Position numbers and translations under genes: made by a program
Part shown: positions 1-8,003 of the stretch, one piece after another
How the letters are laid out: each line of letters starts with the position of its first letter
Position numbering within the stretch: position 1 is the first letter of the stretch
From: DASZPJ01 sp035550295
GTDB lineage: Bacteria; Patescibacteriota; Saccharimonadia; Saccharimonadales; UBA4665
DNA: 53,183 bases
Assembly (NCBI GenBank): GCA_035550295.1
Contig: DASZPJ010000019.1
Coordinates: 1-53,183 of the forward strand
Reading direction: 5' to 3'
The notes under the pieces: model-generated
Databases searched by the model: none
What the model saw: only the letters and a program-made list of their open reading frames with translations
Told to the model about the DNA's origin: nothing

Positions 1-410
1 CAGCTCGGCTCGGCGTTGGCAGTGATGGCCAGGTCCTGACAGCTGACTCTAGCCAGTCAACCGGCACTAAATGGGCGACGCCTTCTGGTACATCTGAAAA
101 CGTGAACACTGTTGCCAACTCTGGCAGCAGCCAAACGTTACCGGATGTTACGGCAGACACCATTCACTACATAACTTTGACGGCCAACTGTACACTGACA
201 TTTCCGACTGCGGCAGCCGGTAAATCCTTTACTGTTGTCTTGCTGCAGGATGCAACCGGTTCGCGAACAGTTACTTGGCCAGGCACTGTCAAATGGGCCG
301 GTGGTTCGGCACCCGTTCTTACGACAACTGCTAACAAAACTGATGTCTTTTCTTTTATGTGCGTTGACGGCACCAACTGGCTAGGCTTTATAGCGGGGCA
401 GACTTACTAA
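1..410 (+). CDS. C-terminal part of a tail-fibre-like / surface structural protein (5' end outside window)
   Basis: The reading frame is open from base 3, so the true start lies upstream. A GTG at 102 is in frame but is not needed as a start. The N-terminal visible part (GVGSDGQVLTADSSQSTG, then TKWATPSG) matches the linker typical of phage tail fibre or tail collar proteins, where GQVLTADSxQxTGxKWA precedes a C-terminal head domain. The remaining ~100 residues are Thr/Ser/Ala-rich beta-type sequence with a TWPGTVKWAGGSAPVLTTTA stretch and a DGTNWLGF end, also common in such proteins. It is followed after 1 nt by a second structural gene, so the four genes up to 2954 look co-transcribed. Known: these linkers occur in phage and phage-like tails. 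Inferred: virion, tailocin or adhesin role. Confidence 0.7.
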   Translation, partial: ARLGVGSDGQVLTADSSQSTGTKWATPSGTSENVNTVANSGSSQTLPDVTADTIHYITLTANCTLTFPTAAAGKSFTVVLLQDATGSRTVTWPGTVKWAGGSAPVLTTTANKTDVFSFMCVDGTNWLGFIAGQTY

Positions 411-411
411 T

Positions 412-1074
412 ATGACGCCCCTTGCAGGCCGGCGCCCTGCTATCCGGGGCAACTCATCGGTCACCTACCAACGAAGCGCCTTTAGCTTGCCGGTGACGCT
501 TAACGGCAGCTCTAACCAATTTAACGCCTTGCTGTTCGCTAATGCTATAACACCTACGGTTCCTATTAGGGTGCGTGGCATCATTTTGCAGGGCTTTATT
601 GTTTGGGAGACAAGCTTCCCAAATCCACGAACAGCTGGAAATTTGCGAGTTTCGCTCTATGACAGTGGTAATAATCTGCTCCGGCAAAGCTCGCTTACGA
701 CTATCAGTGCCGGCAGTGGCGCCATCACCAGCCCCAATGCCTACCAGTCGGTCACTTTTCCGGATATCCAACTGACCGCCGCAGCTACCTACTACATAGT
801 CTATGACGGCCTAGTGTCTCATCCGGCCAGTTGTTTTCTTTTCAAGAATGACCGGGCTGCGGCCTCCACGGCGTTCACCGTACCTTTTACGGATGCCGAT
901 ATACCTGGCCACGCTGGAAAGCACTCATTTTATTCGACGGGTGGGGCCAGCACCGATCCGGCTGACTACCTGCCGGGTGGCACGCTCTATGTTTTCAATG
1001 ATCCTGGGACCACCATTGATTTTGTCGGGACTCCGGGTGTAGGTAGTAGTGGTGGCTTTATTGCGGCGAGGTAA
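412..1074 (+). CDS. Putative tail/surface beta protein 1, unknown family
   Basis: A 220-residue protein rich in Ser, Thr, Gly and Ala with alternating hydrophobic strands (RVRGIILQGFIVWE, LRVSLYDSGNNLLRQ, TYYIVYDG), as expected for a beta-sandwich. There is no signal peptide and no membrane segment. The start lies 1 nt after the previous stop with no Shine-Dalgarno, which points to translational coupling. The N-terminus contains R-R-P-A-I-R-G-N, which resembles the N-termini of the next two genes (TRAGIRQN, ARPGVRNN). I do not recognise the family. Context suggests a component of a tail or fibre apparatus, or a surface adhesin. Confidence 0.65.
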   Translation: MTPLAGRRPAIRGNSSVTYQRSAFSLPVTLNGSSNQFNALLFANAITPTVPIRVRGIILQGFIVWETSFPNPRTAGNLRVSLYDSGNNLLRQSSLTTISAGSGAITSPNAYQSVTFPDIQLTAAATYYIVYDGLVSHPASCFLFKNDRAAASTAFTVPFTDADIPGHAGKHSFYSTGGASTDPADYLPGGTLYVFNDPGTTIDFVGTPGVGSSGGFIAAR

Positions 1075-1079
1075 TTTTA

Positions 1080-1829
1080 ATGATGATTGCAGCTACTCGA
1101 GCAGGTATTCGGCAAAACGGTATTTTTAGCAGACTGCCAAATATAGTCCAAAGCGGCTGGTTTGTAGACAATGGTTCAGGTAATTTCACCGGGCCGCAAA
1201 CGGTGAACTTAGGCTGGACCACTACTCCGGGCAACGCGTTACTCGTCCTGCCGGCGAGCGAAGCTGGGGCAGTTGACAGCGTGTCGGGGGCCGGCGCCAC
1301 GTGGTACAGCAAACTTTCGCGCGAAGGTGCTAACTTTGACTATGAGGAGATGCCTGTTTGGTACGGGGAAATTACATCAGCGGTTAGTAGCATTACCGTC
1401 ACGCTTTCGACGGTTTCGGGAACCAGAGTATATATCTTTAGGGTTTACGAAATAAGTGGCTTGTCGCCAGGCCGCACGATTCTCAGCTCCAGTACGATGT
1501 CCAGCCAAGCCAACACAGCTAACCCCACCATAGGTGACGCGGTCACGACCACCGCCTCGCAATTAGTGGTAGTCGCTTTTTCGGTGCCAGGCAATGCCCA
1601 ATTTGAAGATCTGACCAGTTCGACCACTTTCACATATTTGCCAGCTAACAGTGGCGCGAACTGGATACTGGACAAACACTACAATCCGGGCGTTAACTCA
1701 CCGGCGACCTACCCGTCACTGAATGTGTTCATAGGCGTTACAGTTTCAAATTCCCCCGGACACTTTAATATGTTTCCGCACCTAATAGGGTCGCGTTTAT
1801 ACGTTGGAATATCGGCGGTGATTGGGTAA
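1080..1829 (+). CDS. Putative tail/surface beta protein 2, unknown family
   Basis: A 249-residue protein that begins MMIAATRAGIRQNGIF and continues as a probable beta-sandwich (NALLVLPASEAGAVDSVSGA, ATWYSK, EMPVWYGEI, ITVTLSTVSGTRVYIFRVYEISGL). Carbohydrate-binding or tail-associated domains often look like this, but I cannot name the family. It lacks a signal sequence and starts 5 nt after the preceding stop, so it is in the same transcription unit. The short N-terminal R-x-G-[IV]-R-x-N motif is shared with the neighbouring genes, while the bodies of the proteins do not look alike. Confidence 0.65.
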   Translation: MMIAATRAGIRQNGIFSRLPNIVQSGWFVDNGSGNFTGPQTVNLGWTTTPGNALLVLPASEAGAVDSVSGAGATWYSKLSREGANFDYEEMPVWYGEITSAVSSITVTLSTVSGTRVYIFRVYEISGLSPGRTILSSSTMSSQANTANPTIGDAVTTTASQLVVVAFSVPGNAQFEDLTSSTTFTYLPANSGANWILDKHYNPGVNSPATYPSLNVFIGVTVSNSPGHFNMFPHLIGSRLYVGISAVIG

Positions 1830-1847
1830 GGCTATGGAGATAGCAGC

Positions 1848-2954
1848 ATGCTAAGCGCAGCCCGACCAGGAGTCAGAAACAATGACCTATTGCCGTCATA
1901 CTATCCAAAAACAATCACCTCAGCCATTGCCCAAAATACGACAGCCGTATTCTCGAGCGCTTTTTTGTCTCCAACCACCAACACTTGGTCGCGTCGCCAT
2001 AGCTGGACCGCAGTATCATCAGCCGTGCGGATGGCCGGCGCTACGCCAACTCAGGCAAGCTCTCCAGATATAGTCAACGTTGGCGTGACAACTCAAGACG
2101 TACGCGCCTACGTAAAGCCCGGCAACGGCGGCGGCGTGCGTATCTTTTCGCGTTTTCATGACGACAATAATTGTTACTTTATTGAGGCGACTGTCACCTC
2201 CGTAAATTTCGTAAGACGGCAAGCAGGTATCGACACTGTTTTAAACAGCGGCTGGATCGCCCCGGTAAGTTCCGGGTCAACCACTACCTATCGAGTTAAA
2301 TGGACTTCAGCTACTAACTACGAACTATGGGCAGACTATCTTTTTGTAACAAGCGGTAGCGATAGTGCCGGACCGGCCGGAACAGCAGCCGGCGTCAGTA
2401 CCTATGAACTTGGTGGAGACACCACCGCTGCGGTCTACGGTATACAATTTTCTAATACTCTTTCACCGCCGACTACTTTGTCTGCCGGAGGATCGGGTAC
2501 CTATAATTTACTCGACCATTTTTCTTACGATGCAAGCTCAGTCGATATGCAGGCCACGTTTAACTTAGCCAGCCGTGTCGATGACAGCGGTGGCGTGCAG
2601 CACTGGGGTATTTTCTTAGCTCGGTCTAAGATGGTTGGCTACGGAGCCAGTGGTGCTGGTCTCCAAGCGGCGAATACGAACGCCGCAGATTACGCCGTGG
2701 CTGACCCTATTGCAGGTGGTCAAAGCGTGTTGACGGGAGGCGGTACTCGCGCTGACGGCAACCGCAACTATACAGTGCGCTTGCAAGGCACAAGCCTTTA
2801 CCTAACTGCCGACGGCACCAACGTTAGTACTAACACCCCGATCACTGGTACATTTGCTGACGGTGCGCGTGATTTTGATACGTCTAAGTTTTTTGGATTC
2901 TATCTGCTAGATCTTTGGGTAGTTTCAAACATCGTTGTGGGGGCATATCCCTGA
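1848..2954 (+). CDS. Putative tail/surface protein 3, possible lectin-like fold
   Basis: A 368-residue protein starting MLSAARPGVRNNDLLP, again with the R-P-G-V-R-x-N motif. A GGAG ribosome binding site lies at about 1836. The body has two similar halves: VRAYVKPGNGGGVRIFSRFHDDNN followed later by HWGIFLARS and NYTVRLQGTSLYLTADGTNV. Strands of the type 'YxVRxxGxxLxLxxDG' are seen in concanavalin-A-like or LamG-like jelly-roll domains. No signal peptide is visible. It closes the four-gene cluster and is convergent with tatA. A function in surface or host attachment is inferred from composition and neighbours only. Confidence 0.65.
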   Translation: MLSAARPGVRNNDLLPSYYPKTITSAIAQNTTAVFSSAFLSPTTNTWSRRHSWTAVSSAVRMAGATPTQASSPDIVNVGVTTQDVRAYVKPGNGGGVRIFSRFHDDNNCYFIEATVTSVNFVRRQAGIDTVLNSGWIAPVSSGSTTTYRVKWTSATNYELWADYLFVTSGSDSAGPAGTAAGVSTYELGGDTTAAVYGIQFSNTLSPPTTLSAGGSGTYNLLDHFSYDASSVDMQATFNLASRVDDSGGVQHWGIFLARSKMVGYGASGAGLQAANTNAADYAVADPIAGGQSVLTGGGTRADGNRNYTVRLQGTSLYLTADGTNVSTNTPITGTFADGARDFDTSKFFGFYLLDLWVVSNIVVGAYP

Positions 2955-3002
2955 TCCTAAATAAAAGGGATTAGCCTGCTGACCCGAGCTCAAAAGAATT
3001 TT

Positions 3003-3203
3003 TTAGGCGTCTTTTTTGTCTTCGGGTTTTTTGTGGTCGTCTTTCAGGTCGCCCTGCAGGCCTTTGCGCAATTCGTGGGCTGACTGGCCGATTGACTTAG
3101 AAAGTTCCGGCAGCTTCTTGGCCCCGAATAGTAATACGATGATCAATAGGATGATGACCAAGTCAAAAGTGCTAAAATCGCCGAAAGCAAAAGTGTTAAA
3201 CAT
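3003..3203 (-). CDS. tatA: TatA/E family twin-arginine translocase subunit
   Basis: Encodes the small pore-forming subunit of the Tat system, which exports folded proteins across the cytoplasmic membrane. Features: a short N-terminus ending in F-G, one membrane helix (FDLVIILLIIVLLFGAKKLPEL), the family signature FGAKKLPELSKSIGQSAHELRKG forming the amphipathic helix, and a charged Lys/Asp-rich tail. At 66 residues it is of typical size. I chose the ATG at 3203 because GAGG lies about 9 nt upstream; a GTG at 3218 would add 5 residues. No tatB or tatC is adjacent. Confidence 0.9.
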   Translation of the reverse strand: MFNTFAFGDFSTFDLVIILLIIVLLFGAKKLPELSKSIGQSAHELRKGLQGDLKDDHKKPEDKKDA

Positions 3204-3316
3204 TGTGTAGAACCTCACTTATTAATTTTCAGTTAACTTCCAATTACCCCATTTGATGGTGTCATAAGCATAATAAACCATTGCCGCGAAAATTAAAACG
3301 ATTTACAGTGGTGAAT

Positions 3317-4081
3317 TTAGGCGGCTTGGTTGTCTTGGTCGTGTGGCTGGGTGAAGTAGTTGATCTCGTTAACAACGTCCAGCAGGGCCTGGGCGCGGGT
3401 TTCTTCGTCTTCGATGGCTTTGGCGGCATCGTGGGCTTTAGGCAGCAAACTTTGGTCGTCGCTGGCCTGGATCATCATCATTAAGGTGTGGAAGTGTTCT
3501 TCAGGCGTTTGCTTCAGGTCATCGACCATCGGTGCCAGTTCTTGCAGGGTCTGGTTCTTCAATGCTAACAAGTCGGCAGTTGGGTTGTTGCCGGGGGTGT
3601 CGGACCAGTTATTGTCCGGAAGGGGAACGCCAGGGGACTGGGCAAAGGGCTGGCCGGGCAGCATTACATCACTGATCGGGGCTGGTTCTGGTTGCGCAGG
3701 CTCTTCGGCTTGCTGGGCCGCTTCATCAGCTGCTTGCGGATTGGCATCGAAAGCCGGTTCGGTCTCCGGCTGTTCGTACTGCTGCTCCTCGGGCTGGGGT
3801 TGATCATAATTCGGCTGCTCTTCCGGAGCTGGCTGGGGCTGGTCAGGTTGGTCGGATTGGGCCGCAGGATCCCCGCCGCCATTGTCGTATGGCTGGTCTA
3901 GCGGCACTCCAGGATGCTGCCAATCATCATAATTATTGCCGCCGTTATCTGTTGACGCAGCTGCGTCGTCAGTTTGTGGCTGCGGCTGGACAAGGTCATC
4001 CAGCGCTGGCTGCATGCCATCGTCAGTTACTGGTTCCTGCTGGTCTTCAGCTGGTGGATTGTAGTTTTGATCGTCGTTCAT
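3317..4081 (-). CDS. Disordered Pro/Gln/Asp-rich protein with a C-terminal helical domain, unknown
   Basis: 254 residues. The first ~165 are low-complexity, acidic and rich in Pro, Gln, Asp and Glu (repeats of QPxPEEQP type), so probably disordered. The last ~80 residues form a likely helical domain (LLALKNQTLQELAPMVDDL, EEHFHTLMMMIQASDD, DAAKAIEDEETRAQALLDVV). No signal peptide or transmembrane helix is visible. Such short helical domains on disordered linkers are common in this lineage's cytoplasmic hypotheticals, but I know no function. It lies between tatA and the divergent sugar isomerase genes. Confidence 0.75.
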   Translation of the reverse strand: MNDDQNYNPPAEDQQEPVTDDGMQPALDDLVQPQPQTDDAAASTDNGGNNYDDWQHPGVPLDQPYDNGGGDPAAQSDQPDQPQPAPEEQPNYDQPQPEEQQYEQPETEPAFDANPQAADEAAQQAEEPAQPEPAPISDVMLPGQPFAQSPGVPLPDNNWSDTPGNNPTADLLALKNQTLQELAPMVDDLKQTPEEHFHTLMMMIQASDDQSLLPKAHDAAKAIEDEETRAQALLDVVNEINYFTQPHDQDNQAA

Positions 4082-4213
4082 GGGCCCGCCCCCTGGTTTG
4101 GATAATTAGCTGATTTCGCTAATGCTTCGATTGTAGCACAGCTCTGTTGTTAGGGCGCAAACAATCTTGGCTTCTTGTATACTAATAAGACGAATAAATG
4201 AGGGAACAAGCCG

Positions 4214-5260
4214 ATGCTCGATGACCTAAAACAGCTTCACCAAGCCGATCCGGAAGATGCCTTAGGTGTTGCCGAAAAACAGTGGACACAACTGGGACAC
4301 ACTTATGATTTAGCCGGTTGGCAACCCAAAACAAGCCTGCAAAACATCGTTCACTCTGGTATGGGTGGCTCGGCACTGTGGGCGTTGCTCAGCACCAGCT
4401 GGCCGGGCTGGAAGCTGCCGTTCACAGTAACGCGCACCTATGACATTCCGGCTTACGTCGGTCCGGAAACACTTTTCATCGCTTCCAGTTACTCTGGTAA
4501 CACCGAAGAAACATTGTCATCGCTGGACCAAGCCGAACAAAAAGGCGCCCAAATCGTGATCATAACTTCGGGCGGCAAACTTGCCGACATTGCCCGCGAA
4601 AAGAACTATCTTTTGATCGAACTTCCCAAAATCGACAAGCCGCGTTACGGCGCGCTATACGGCCTGAAGGGCTTGATTACACTGGGTGAACATCTGGGCT
4701 TACTGGCCGAACCGAACGCCGTCAAAGCACTTGAAGATTGTTCCGACTTTTTGCATGAGTCTATCGAAAACTGGGTAGTAACCGTGCCGACCGACAAAAA
4801 CCAGGCCAAGCAGCTAGCGCTGGAGACAATCGGCAAATCACCAGTTATTTATGGCGGTGATCTTCTTTCAACGGCAGCGCACAAATGGAAGATCAGCTTT
4901 AACGAAAACTCCAAAAACGTCGCCTGGGAATACGCTTTCCCGGAGTTCAACCACAACGAGTTTACCGGCTGGACATCGCACCCGGTCGACAAACCATACA
5001 CTGTGTTTTACCTGCAATCCAGTTACGACAACGACCGCATCAAAAAGCGCTTTGACCTCAGCGCCAAACTGCTCAGCGGCCGCTGGCCAGAACCGGAAAG
5101 GGTAGAAGCCCAGGGTGAGACTAAGCTTGAACAACTGCTTTGGACAGTTGCGCTCGGCGACTTCATAAGTTTGTACACGGCCTTCGCTAACGGCGTCAGT
5201 CCTATAGACGTCGGCGACAAAGACATCATCGAACGCTTCAAAAAGGAGTTAAATTCATGA
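4214..5260 (+). CDS. Bifunctional phosphoglucose/phosphomannose isomerase (SIS family)
   Basis: Interconverts glucose-6-P or mannose-6-P with fructose-6-P in the cytosol. It has the two SIS domains of the PGI/PMI family: GMGGSA at residues 49-54 and the phosphate-binding S-S-Y-S-G-N-T-E-E at about 91-99, followed by IVIITSGGKLADIA. The family C-terminal part (KWKISFNENSKNVAWEYAFPEFNHNE) contains the conserved catalytic Glu/His region. Length 348 is normal. A TATACT -10 lies at 4178 and a GAGGGA ribosome site before the ATG. It overlaps the next gene by ATGA (5257-5260), so both isomerases are co-translated. Confidence 0.88.
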   Translation: MLDDLKQLHQADPEDALGVAEKQWTQLGHTYDLAGWQPKTSLQNIVHSGMGGSALWALLSTSWPGWKLPFTVTRTYDIPAYVGPETLFIASSYSGNTEETLSSLDQAEQKGAQIVIITSGGKLADIAREKNYLLIELPKIDKPRYGALYGLKGLITLGEHLGLLAEPNAVKALEDCSDFLHESIENWVVTVPTDKNQAKQLALETIGKSPVIYGGDLLSTAAHKWKISFNENSKNVAWEYAFPEFNHNEFTGWTSHPVDKPYTVFYLQSSYDNDRIKKRFDLSAKLLSGRWPEPERVEAQGETKLEQLLWTVALGDFISLYTAFANGVSPIDVGDKDIIERFKKELNS

Positions 5261-6420
5261 GCGACCTAACCAGGCCCTACCTGGTTATTCCGAAGCTGAT
5301 CGAACAACCAACATGGGGCGGTGAATACATAGTTAACACCAAACAATGGCAAACCCGTCCTGGATTCGCCGGACAAAAAATCGGCCAGTCTTATGAGCTG
5401 TTCTCTGGCAGCAATTTGTCGTTGTGCGAAAGCAGTGATGATCCGGACTTTGTGGGCGAACTAACTGATCGCGATGCCGTACAGCTGCCTACGACTGTAC
5501 CCAACTCTGTACCACTGCGCGAACTAATTAAAGCGTCACCAGAAGAGGTTCTTGGCCGTGAAGTTGCTGAAAAACGCGGGAATAACCTGAATGTGCTGAT
5601 TAAACTTACTCAAGCGCTTGGCAACTCGTTTCAGGTGCACCTAAAAGACGGCGGCTCTGATCCTTACTGGATACCAAAATTAGAAACCTGGTACTACTTT
5701 GAACCAGGTCTCTTAACACTGGGAGTCAAACAAGATGCCGATTGGGATGCTTACCAAAACGCTGCCAAATCTATAAACGGTGCAATGCAGGACATAAGCA
5801 AGGATGTCCAGTCCGGCAGGCTTAGTTACGAAGCGGCGCAGCCAAAAATACAAGCACTGCTGAAGCAGTATGATCCGTGGCAGTTCGTTAACGTAGTTGA
5901 AGTAGGCAAAGACACGCTGGTCGACCTTTCAAGTGGCGGTATTCATCATTCATGGGAAGAAGATACCGAGCGCTTGCCGCTAGGGAACGTACTGTATGAA
6001 GTGCAGAACGAAGCCATGGACGACATCTCAACTTTGCGAAGTTTTGACAGGGGTAAAATGAGCAAAGACGGCAGCATACGCAAGCTGCAGATTGATGACT
6101 ATTTCCGACTGGTCGATCGTTCGCCAGAAGCCAACGATCCAAAAAAACACATCACCCAGGCTGACCAGACGGGAGAAACACTGCAAAACCTAACCAAAAC
6201 CAGCTACTACACTTTGGATAAATTGTCTGGCGAAACGCTTAGTTACAAGCAAGAAATTAGCCAGTTTGTTCACCTTTTTGTACAAAAAGGAAAGGTGGTG
6301 GTCTCTACACCAACGGGAAAGGTTGAAGTTGGGACTGGACACGCTTGCTTTATACCTGCGGCAGCCGGCAGTTACAGCGTTAGTTGCGACGCACCAGCCG
6401 AAGTATTAATCACTTACTAA
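5257..6420 (+). CDS. Type I mannose-6-phosphate isomerase-like cupin protein
   Basis: Likely zinc-dependent phosphomannose isomerase (mannose-6-P to fructose-6-P). N-terminus VIPKLIEQPTWGGEYI resembles the PxxxxxxWGG start of ManA proteins. Residues 125-150 hold the metal site segment (SFQVHLKDG) and the substrate segment W-I-P-K-x-E-x-W-Y-Y-F (family: PKPExW). A central helical region and a C-terminal cupin half (FVHLFVQKGKVVV, GHACFIPAAAGSY) follow. The canonical QxHP is altered to Q-V-H-L, and the length of 387 fits. It is coupled to the SIS-family isomerase, so the pair probably channels sugars to or from mannose donors. Confidence 0.75.
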   Translation: MSDLTRPYLVIPKLIEQPTWGGEYIVNTKQWQTRPGFAGQKIGQSYELFSGSNLSLCESSDDPDFVGELTDRDAVQLPTTVPNSVPLRELIKASPEEVLGREVAEKRGNNLNVLIKLTQALGNSFQVHLKDGGSDPYWIPKLETWYYFEPGLLTLGVKQDADWDAYQNAAKSINGAMQDISKDVQSGRLSYEAAQPKIQALLKQYDPWQFVNVVEVGKDTLVDLSSGGIHHSWEEDTERLPLGNVLYEVQNEAMDDISTLRSFDRGKMSKDGSIRKLQIDDYFRLVDRSPEANDPKKHITQADQTGETLQNLTKTSYYTLDKLSGETLSYKQEISQFVHLFVQKGKVVVSTPTGKVEVGTGHACFIPAAAGSYSVSCDAPAEVLITY

Positions 6421-6439
6421 GAACGGTATAATTACTGCT

Positions 6440-7117
6440 ATGAAGCAGTGGCGGTCGCCCCGCGCGCAATACCTGCTGGCACTTGGCCTGGCCAGTTTGG
6501 TCAGCCTGGCGTTCTTCGCGTTTGGCGCACTGCGCAACCACAGCCTGGAGTTTGATTACTTTATTTGGAACCTGTTTTTGGCTTGGTTACCACTGGTTTT
6601 TGCAGTTCGCTTGGTTGTAGTTTTAAGGCGGAAGGCCTGGACCAGCTGGGAAGGCATTCTGTGGAGTGCGCTGTGGCTGCTATTTTTGCCCAACAGCTTT
6701 TATATGATCACCGATTTCATCCATTTGCAGGACGTGCTGCGCGTCGACATTTTGTATGACACACTGATGTTTACATCATTCATTTACACTGGTGTGGCTC
6801 TCGGATTTAGCAGTTTGTACATGATCCAAACCGAATTAGCTAAACGTTTGCCTAAAAGGACAGTGCGTACATGGCTGGCCGCAGTTTTGCTGATTTGTAG
6901 TTCGGCAATCTACCTTGGCCGCGACTTGCGCTGGAATAGTTGGGACGTACTGACCAATCCCGGTGGTTTACTCTTTGACGTATCGGACCGGCTGATTCAC
7001 CCTACATCTTACCCGCAAATGTTGTTGGATGTTATAGGATTCTTCGTCCTGCTTAGTGCCATGTACTGGCTGGTGTTGCGTTGCATTGATCTGCTGCGAC
7101 TGGCGCCCCACGACTAA
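6440..7117 (+). CDS. DUF1361 family integral membrane protein
   Basis: 225 residues with about six hydrophobic helices (LLALGLASLVSLAFFAFGAL; YFIWNLFLAWLPLVFAVRLVVVL; ILWSALWLLFLPNSFYMITDFIHL; LMFTSFIYTGVALGFSSLYMI; WLAAVLLICSSAIYLGRDLRWNSWD; LLDVIGFFVLLSAMYWLVL). The motif LPNSFYMITDFIHL and the GRxLRWNSWD loop are diagnostic of DUF1361. Function unknown. A TATAAT box at 6427-6432 sits 7 nt before the ATG and there is no Shine-Dalgarno, so the mRNA is probably leaderless. Confidence 0.85.
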   Translation: MKQWRSPRAQYLLALGLASLVSLAFFAFGALRNHSLEFDYFIWNLFLAWLPLVFAVRLVVVLRRKAWTSWEGILWSALWLLFLPNSFYMITDFIHLQDVLRVDILYDTLMFTSFIYTGVALGFSSLYMIQTELAKRLPKRTVRTWLAAVLLICSSAIYLGRDLRWNSWDVLTNPGGLLFDVSDRLIHPTSYPQMLLDVIGFFVLLSAMYWLVLRCIDLLRLAPHD

Positions 7118-7118
7118 A

Positions 7119-7146
7119 TTGACAAAATTCTATTTTTTGCTAAAAT
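7119..7146 (+). promoter_or_regulatory. Strong sigma-70 promoter of the GNAT-argS attenuator
   Basis: TTGACA (7119-7124), 16-bp spacer, TAAAAT (7141-7146). Transcription is expected to start near 7153, producing a leader of about 227 nt before the GNAT gene. Confidence 0.75.
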
Positions 7147-7198
7147 ATCATGAAAATAAAAACATTTAGCCTATAAATCTTTCACATTTTGGAGAAAA

Positions 7199-7228
7199 AT
7201 GACCACAGAAAGGAAAAATGTATTATGA
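7199..7228 (+). CDS. Nine-codon upstream mini-ORF coupled to the Arg leader peptide
   Basis: ATG at 7199 with GGAG 4 nt upstream encodes M-T-T-E-R-K-N-V-L and stops at TGA 7226-7228. The stop overlaps the ATG of the next leader ORF (7225) as ATGA, so translation of one would feed the other. It contains a single Arg codon, the AGG type rarely used nearby. Its role is inferred; it may only load ribosomes onto the regulatory ORF. Confidence 0.45.
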   Translation: MTTERKNVL

Positions 7229-7311
7229 CGGCAAGCACGAATGTTTGCTTTGGATCAGTAGCAATCCACCGCCGCAGCTCACGTATCAATGGGAGTTGTC
7301 CTTGTAATTAG
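7225..7311 (+). CDS. Arginine-codon leader peptide of the GNAT-argS operon
   Basis: A 28-codon ORF ending at TAG 7309-7311. Its second half reads I-H-R-R-S-S-R-I-N-G-S-C-P-C-N, with Arg codons at 7270, 7273 and 7282. The last nine codons overlap the antiterminator arm at 7291-7299. If charged tRNA-Arg runs low, a ribosome stalled at 7270/7273 leaves that arm free; a ribosome that reaches the stop covers it. The ORF is coupled by ATGA to a mini-ORF with a GGAG site. An overlapping frame from 7218 is possible but fits the geometry less well. Presence of the ORF is seen; its regulatory role is inferred. Confidence 0.65.
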   Translation: MTASTNVCFGSVAIHRRSSRINGSCPCN

Positions 7312-7359
7312 TGCGTTTTAATAAGGCTCCAGACAGCTCCCACATCAGGGAGCTTTTTT
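7291..7359 (+). promoter_or_regulatory. Transcription attenuator (antiterminator / terminator) before GNAT-argS
   Basis: Terminator: AGCTCCC (7335-7341), 6-nt loop, GGGAGCT (7348-7354), U-run to 7359. Competing antiterminator: GGGAGTTGT (7291-7299) pairs with ACAGCTCCC (7333-7341), nine pairs including one G-U. The middle segment is shared, so the two structures exclude each other. An AAGGAG ribosome site (7369-7374) for the GNAT gene lies just after the U-run. The layout matches classical amino-acid attenuators such as the trp and his leaders. Confidence 0.75.
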
Positions 7360-7379
7360 AATACCTCGAAGGAGCAATC

Positions 7380-7976
7380 ATGTTAAGTAAGACGGAAAAA
7401 CTAGAACAGTTGAGTAAGGTAGATGTTCTGCCAGCTATGCCATTAAATGCCAAGCGAATATGGACAATTACCAAGGCTGGCAAAATTGCGTCCATGCAAT
7501 ACGCTGCGCCAGAACTGACCGGGGCAGAGATATTCAGCTACATATGTGGCGATGGACCGATCTACGAACAGATCGACAACTGGGAAGCTGAGATAGTGAA
7601 TTCTGGCCCCACCCACCAAGTCTTGGTAGCCAAGCAGAAGCAAAAGGGATCTGTGCAGGGCGTTGTAGTACCAAGGATAATTGATGGTGAACGTTACATT
7701 ACCAACCTGTATGTTGCCAAAGCCGCCCAAGGACTTGGCATCGGCCCGATGTTGTTACAAGCAGGCATGGCCTGGCATCATTACGAGCCAATGAGTCTAA
7801 CTGTAACTGCCAACAATCCAGCCCAACATATGTACGCCGATCACGCATTTAGTGTAGTGGAGCAGTTCCCAAGTCACGCCATAAATGGAAAGATTGTGGA
7901 GCGCCAGAAAATGCAGTTTGCTGGACTAGCGGCTCTTAGTGAGAACTGGGCACAAAGAGATGAACTAGGCTGCTAG
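7380..7976 (+). CDS. GNAT family N-acetyltransferase
   Basis: 198 residues. The C-terminal half shows the GNAT fold: YITNLYVAKAAQGLGIGPMLLQAG holds the acetyl-CoA-binding motif A (Q-G-L-G-I-G-P-M-L), followed by LTVTANNPAQHMYADHAFSVVEQFP, the usual NxxAxxxYxxxGF region. The N-terminal ~80 residues are less typical. It lies directly after the Arg-codon attenuator and 27 nt before argS, so the two probably form one unit. The acceptor substrate cannot be read from the sequence; a link to Arg or aminoacyl metabolism is only suggested by context. Confidence 0.8.
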   Translation: MLSKTEKLEQLSKVDVLPAMPLNAKRIWTITKAGKIASMQYAAPELTGAEIFSYICGDGPIYEQIDNWEAEIVNSGPTHQVLVAKQKQKGSVQGVVVPRIIDGERYITNLYVAKAAQGLGIGPMLLQAGMAWHHYEPMSLTVTANNPAQHMYADHAFSVVEQFPSHAINGKIVERQKMQFAGLAALSENWAQRDELGC

Positions 7977-8003
7977 CAGTCGGTATCTGTTAAACTAGAG
8001 TCA

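Noticed and set aside
1..2954. Prophage call
   Set aside because: Only tail-fibre-like genes are visible; there is no integrase, capsid, portal, terminase or att site in the window.
7218..7307. Alternative leader ORF with Trp and Tyr codons and a Pro-Pro-Pro run
   Set aside because: It has AAGGA only 3 nt before its ATG, and its Trp codons do not match the codon-to-arm spacing seen in the Tyr leader. The Arg frame is coupled by ATGA to a mini-ORF and fits argS downstream. Not fully excluded.
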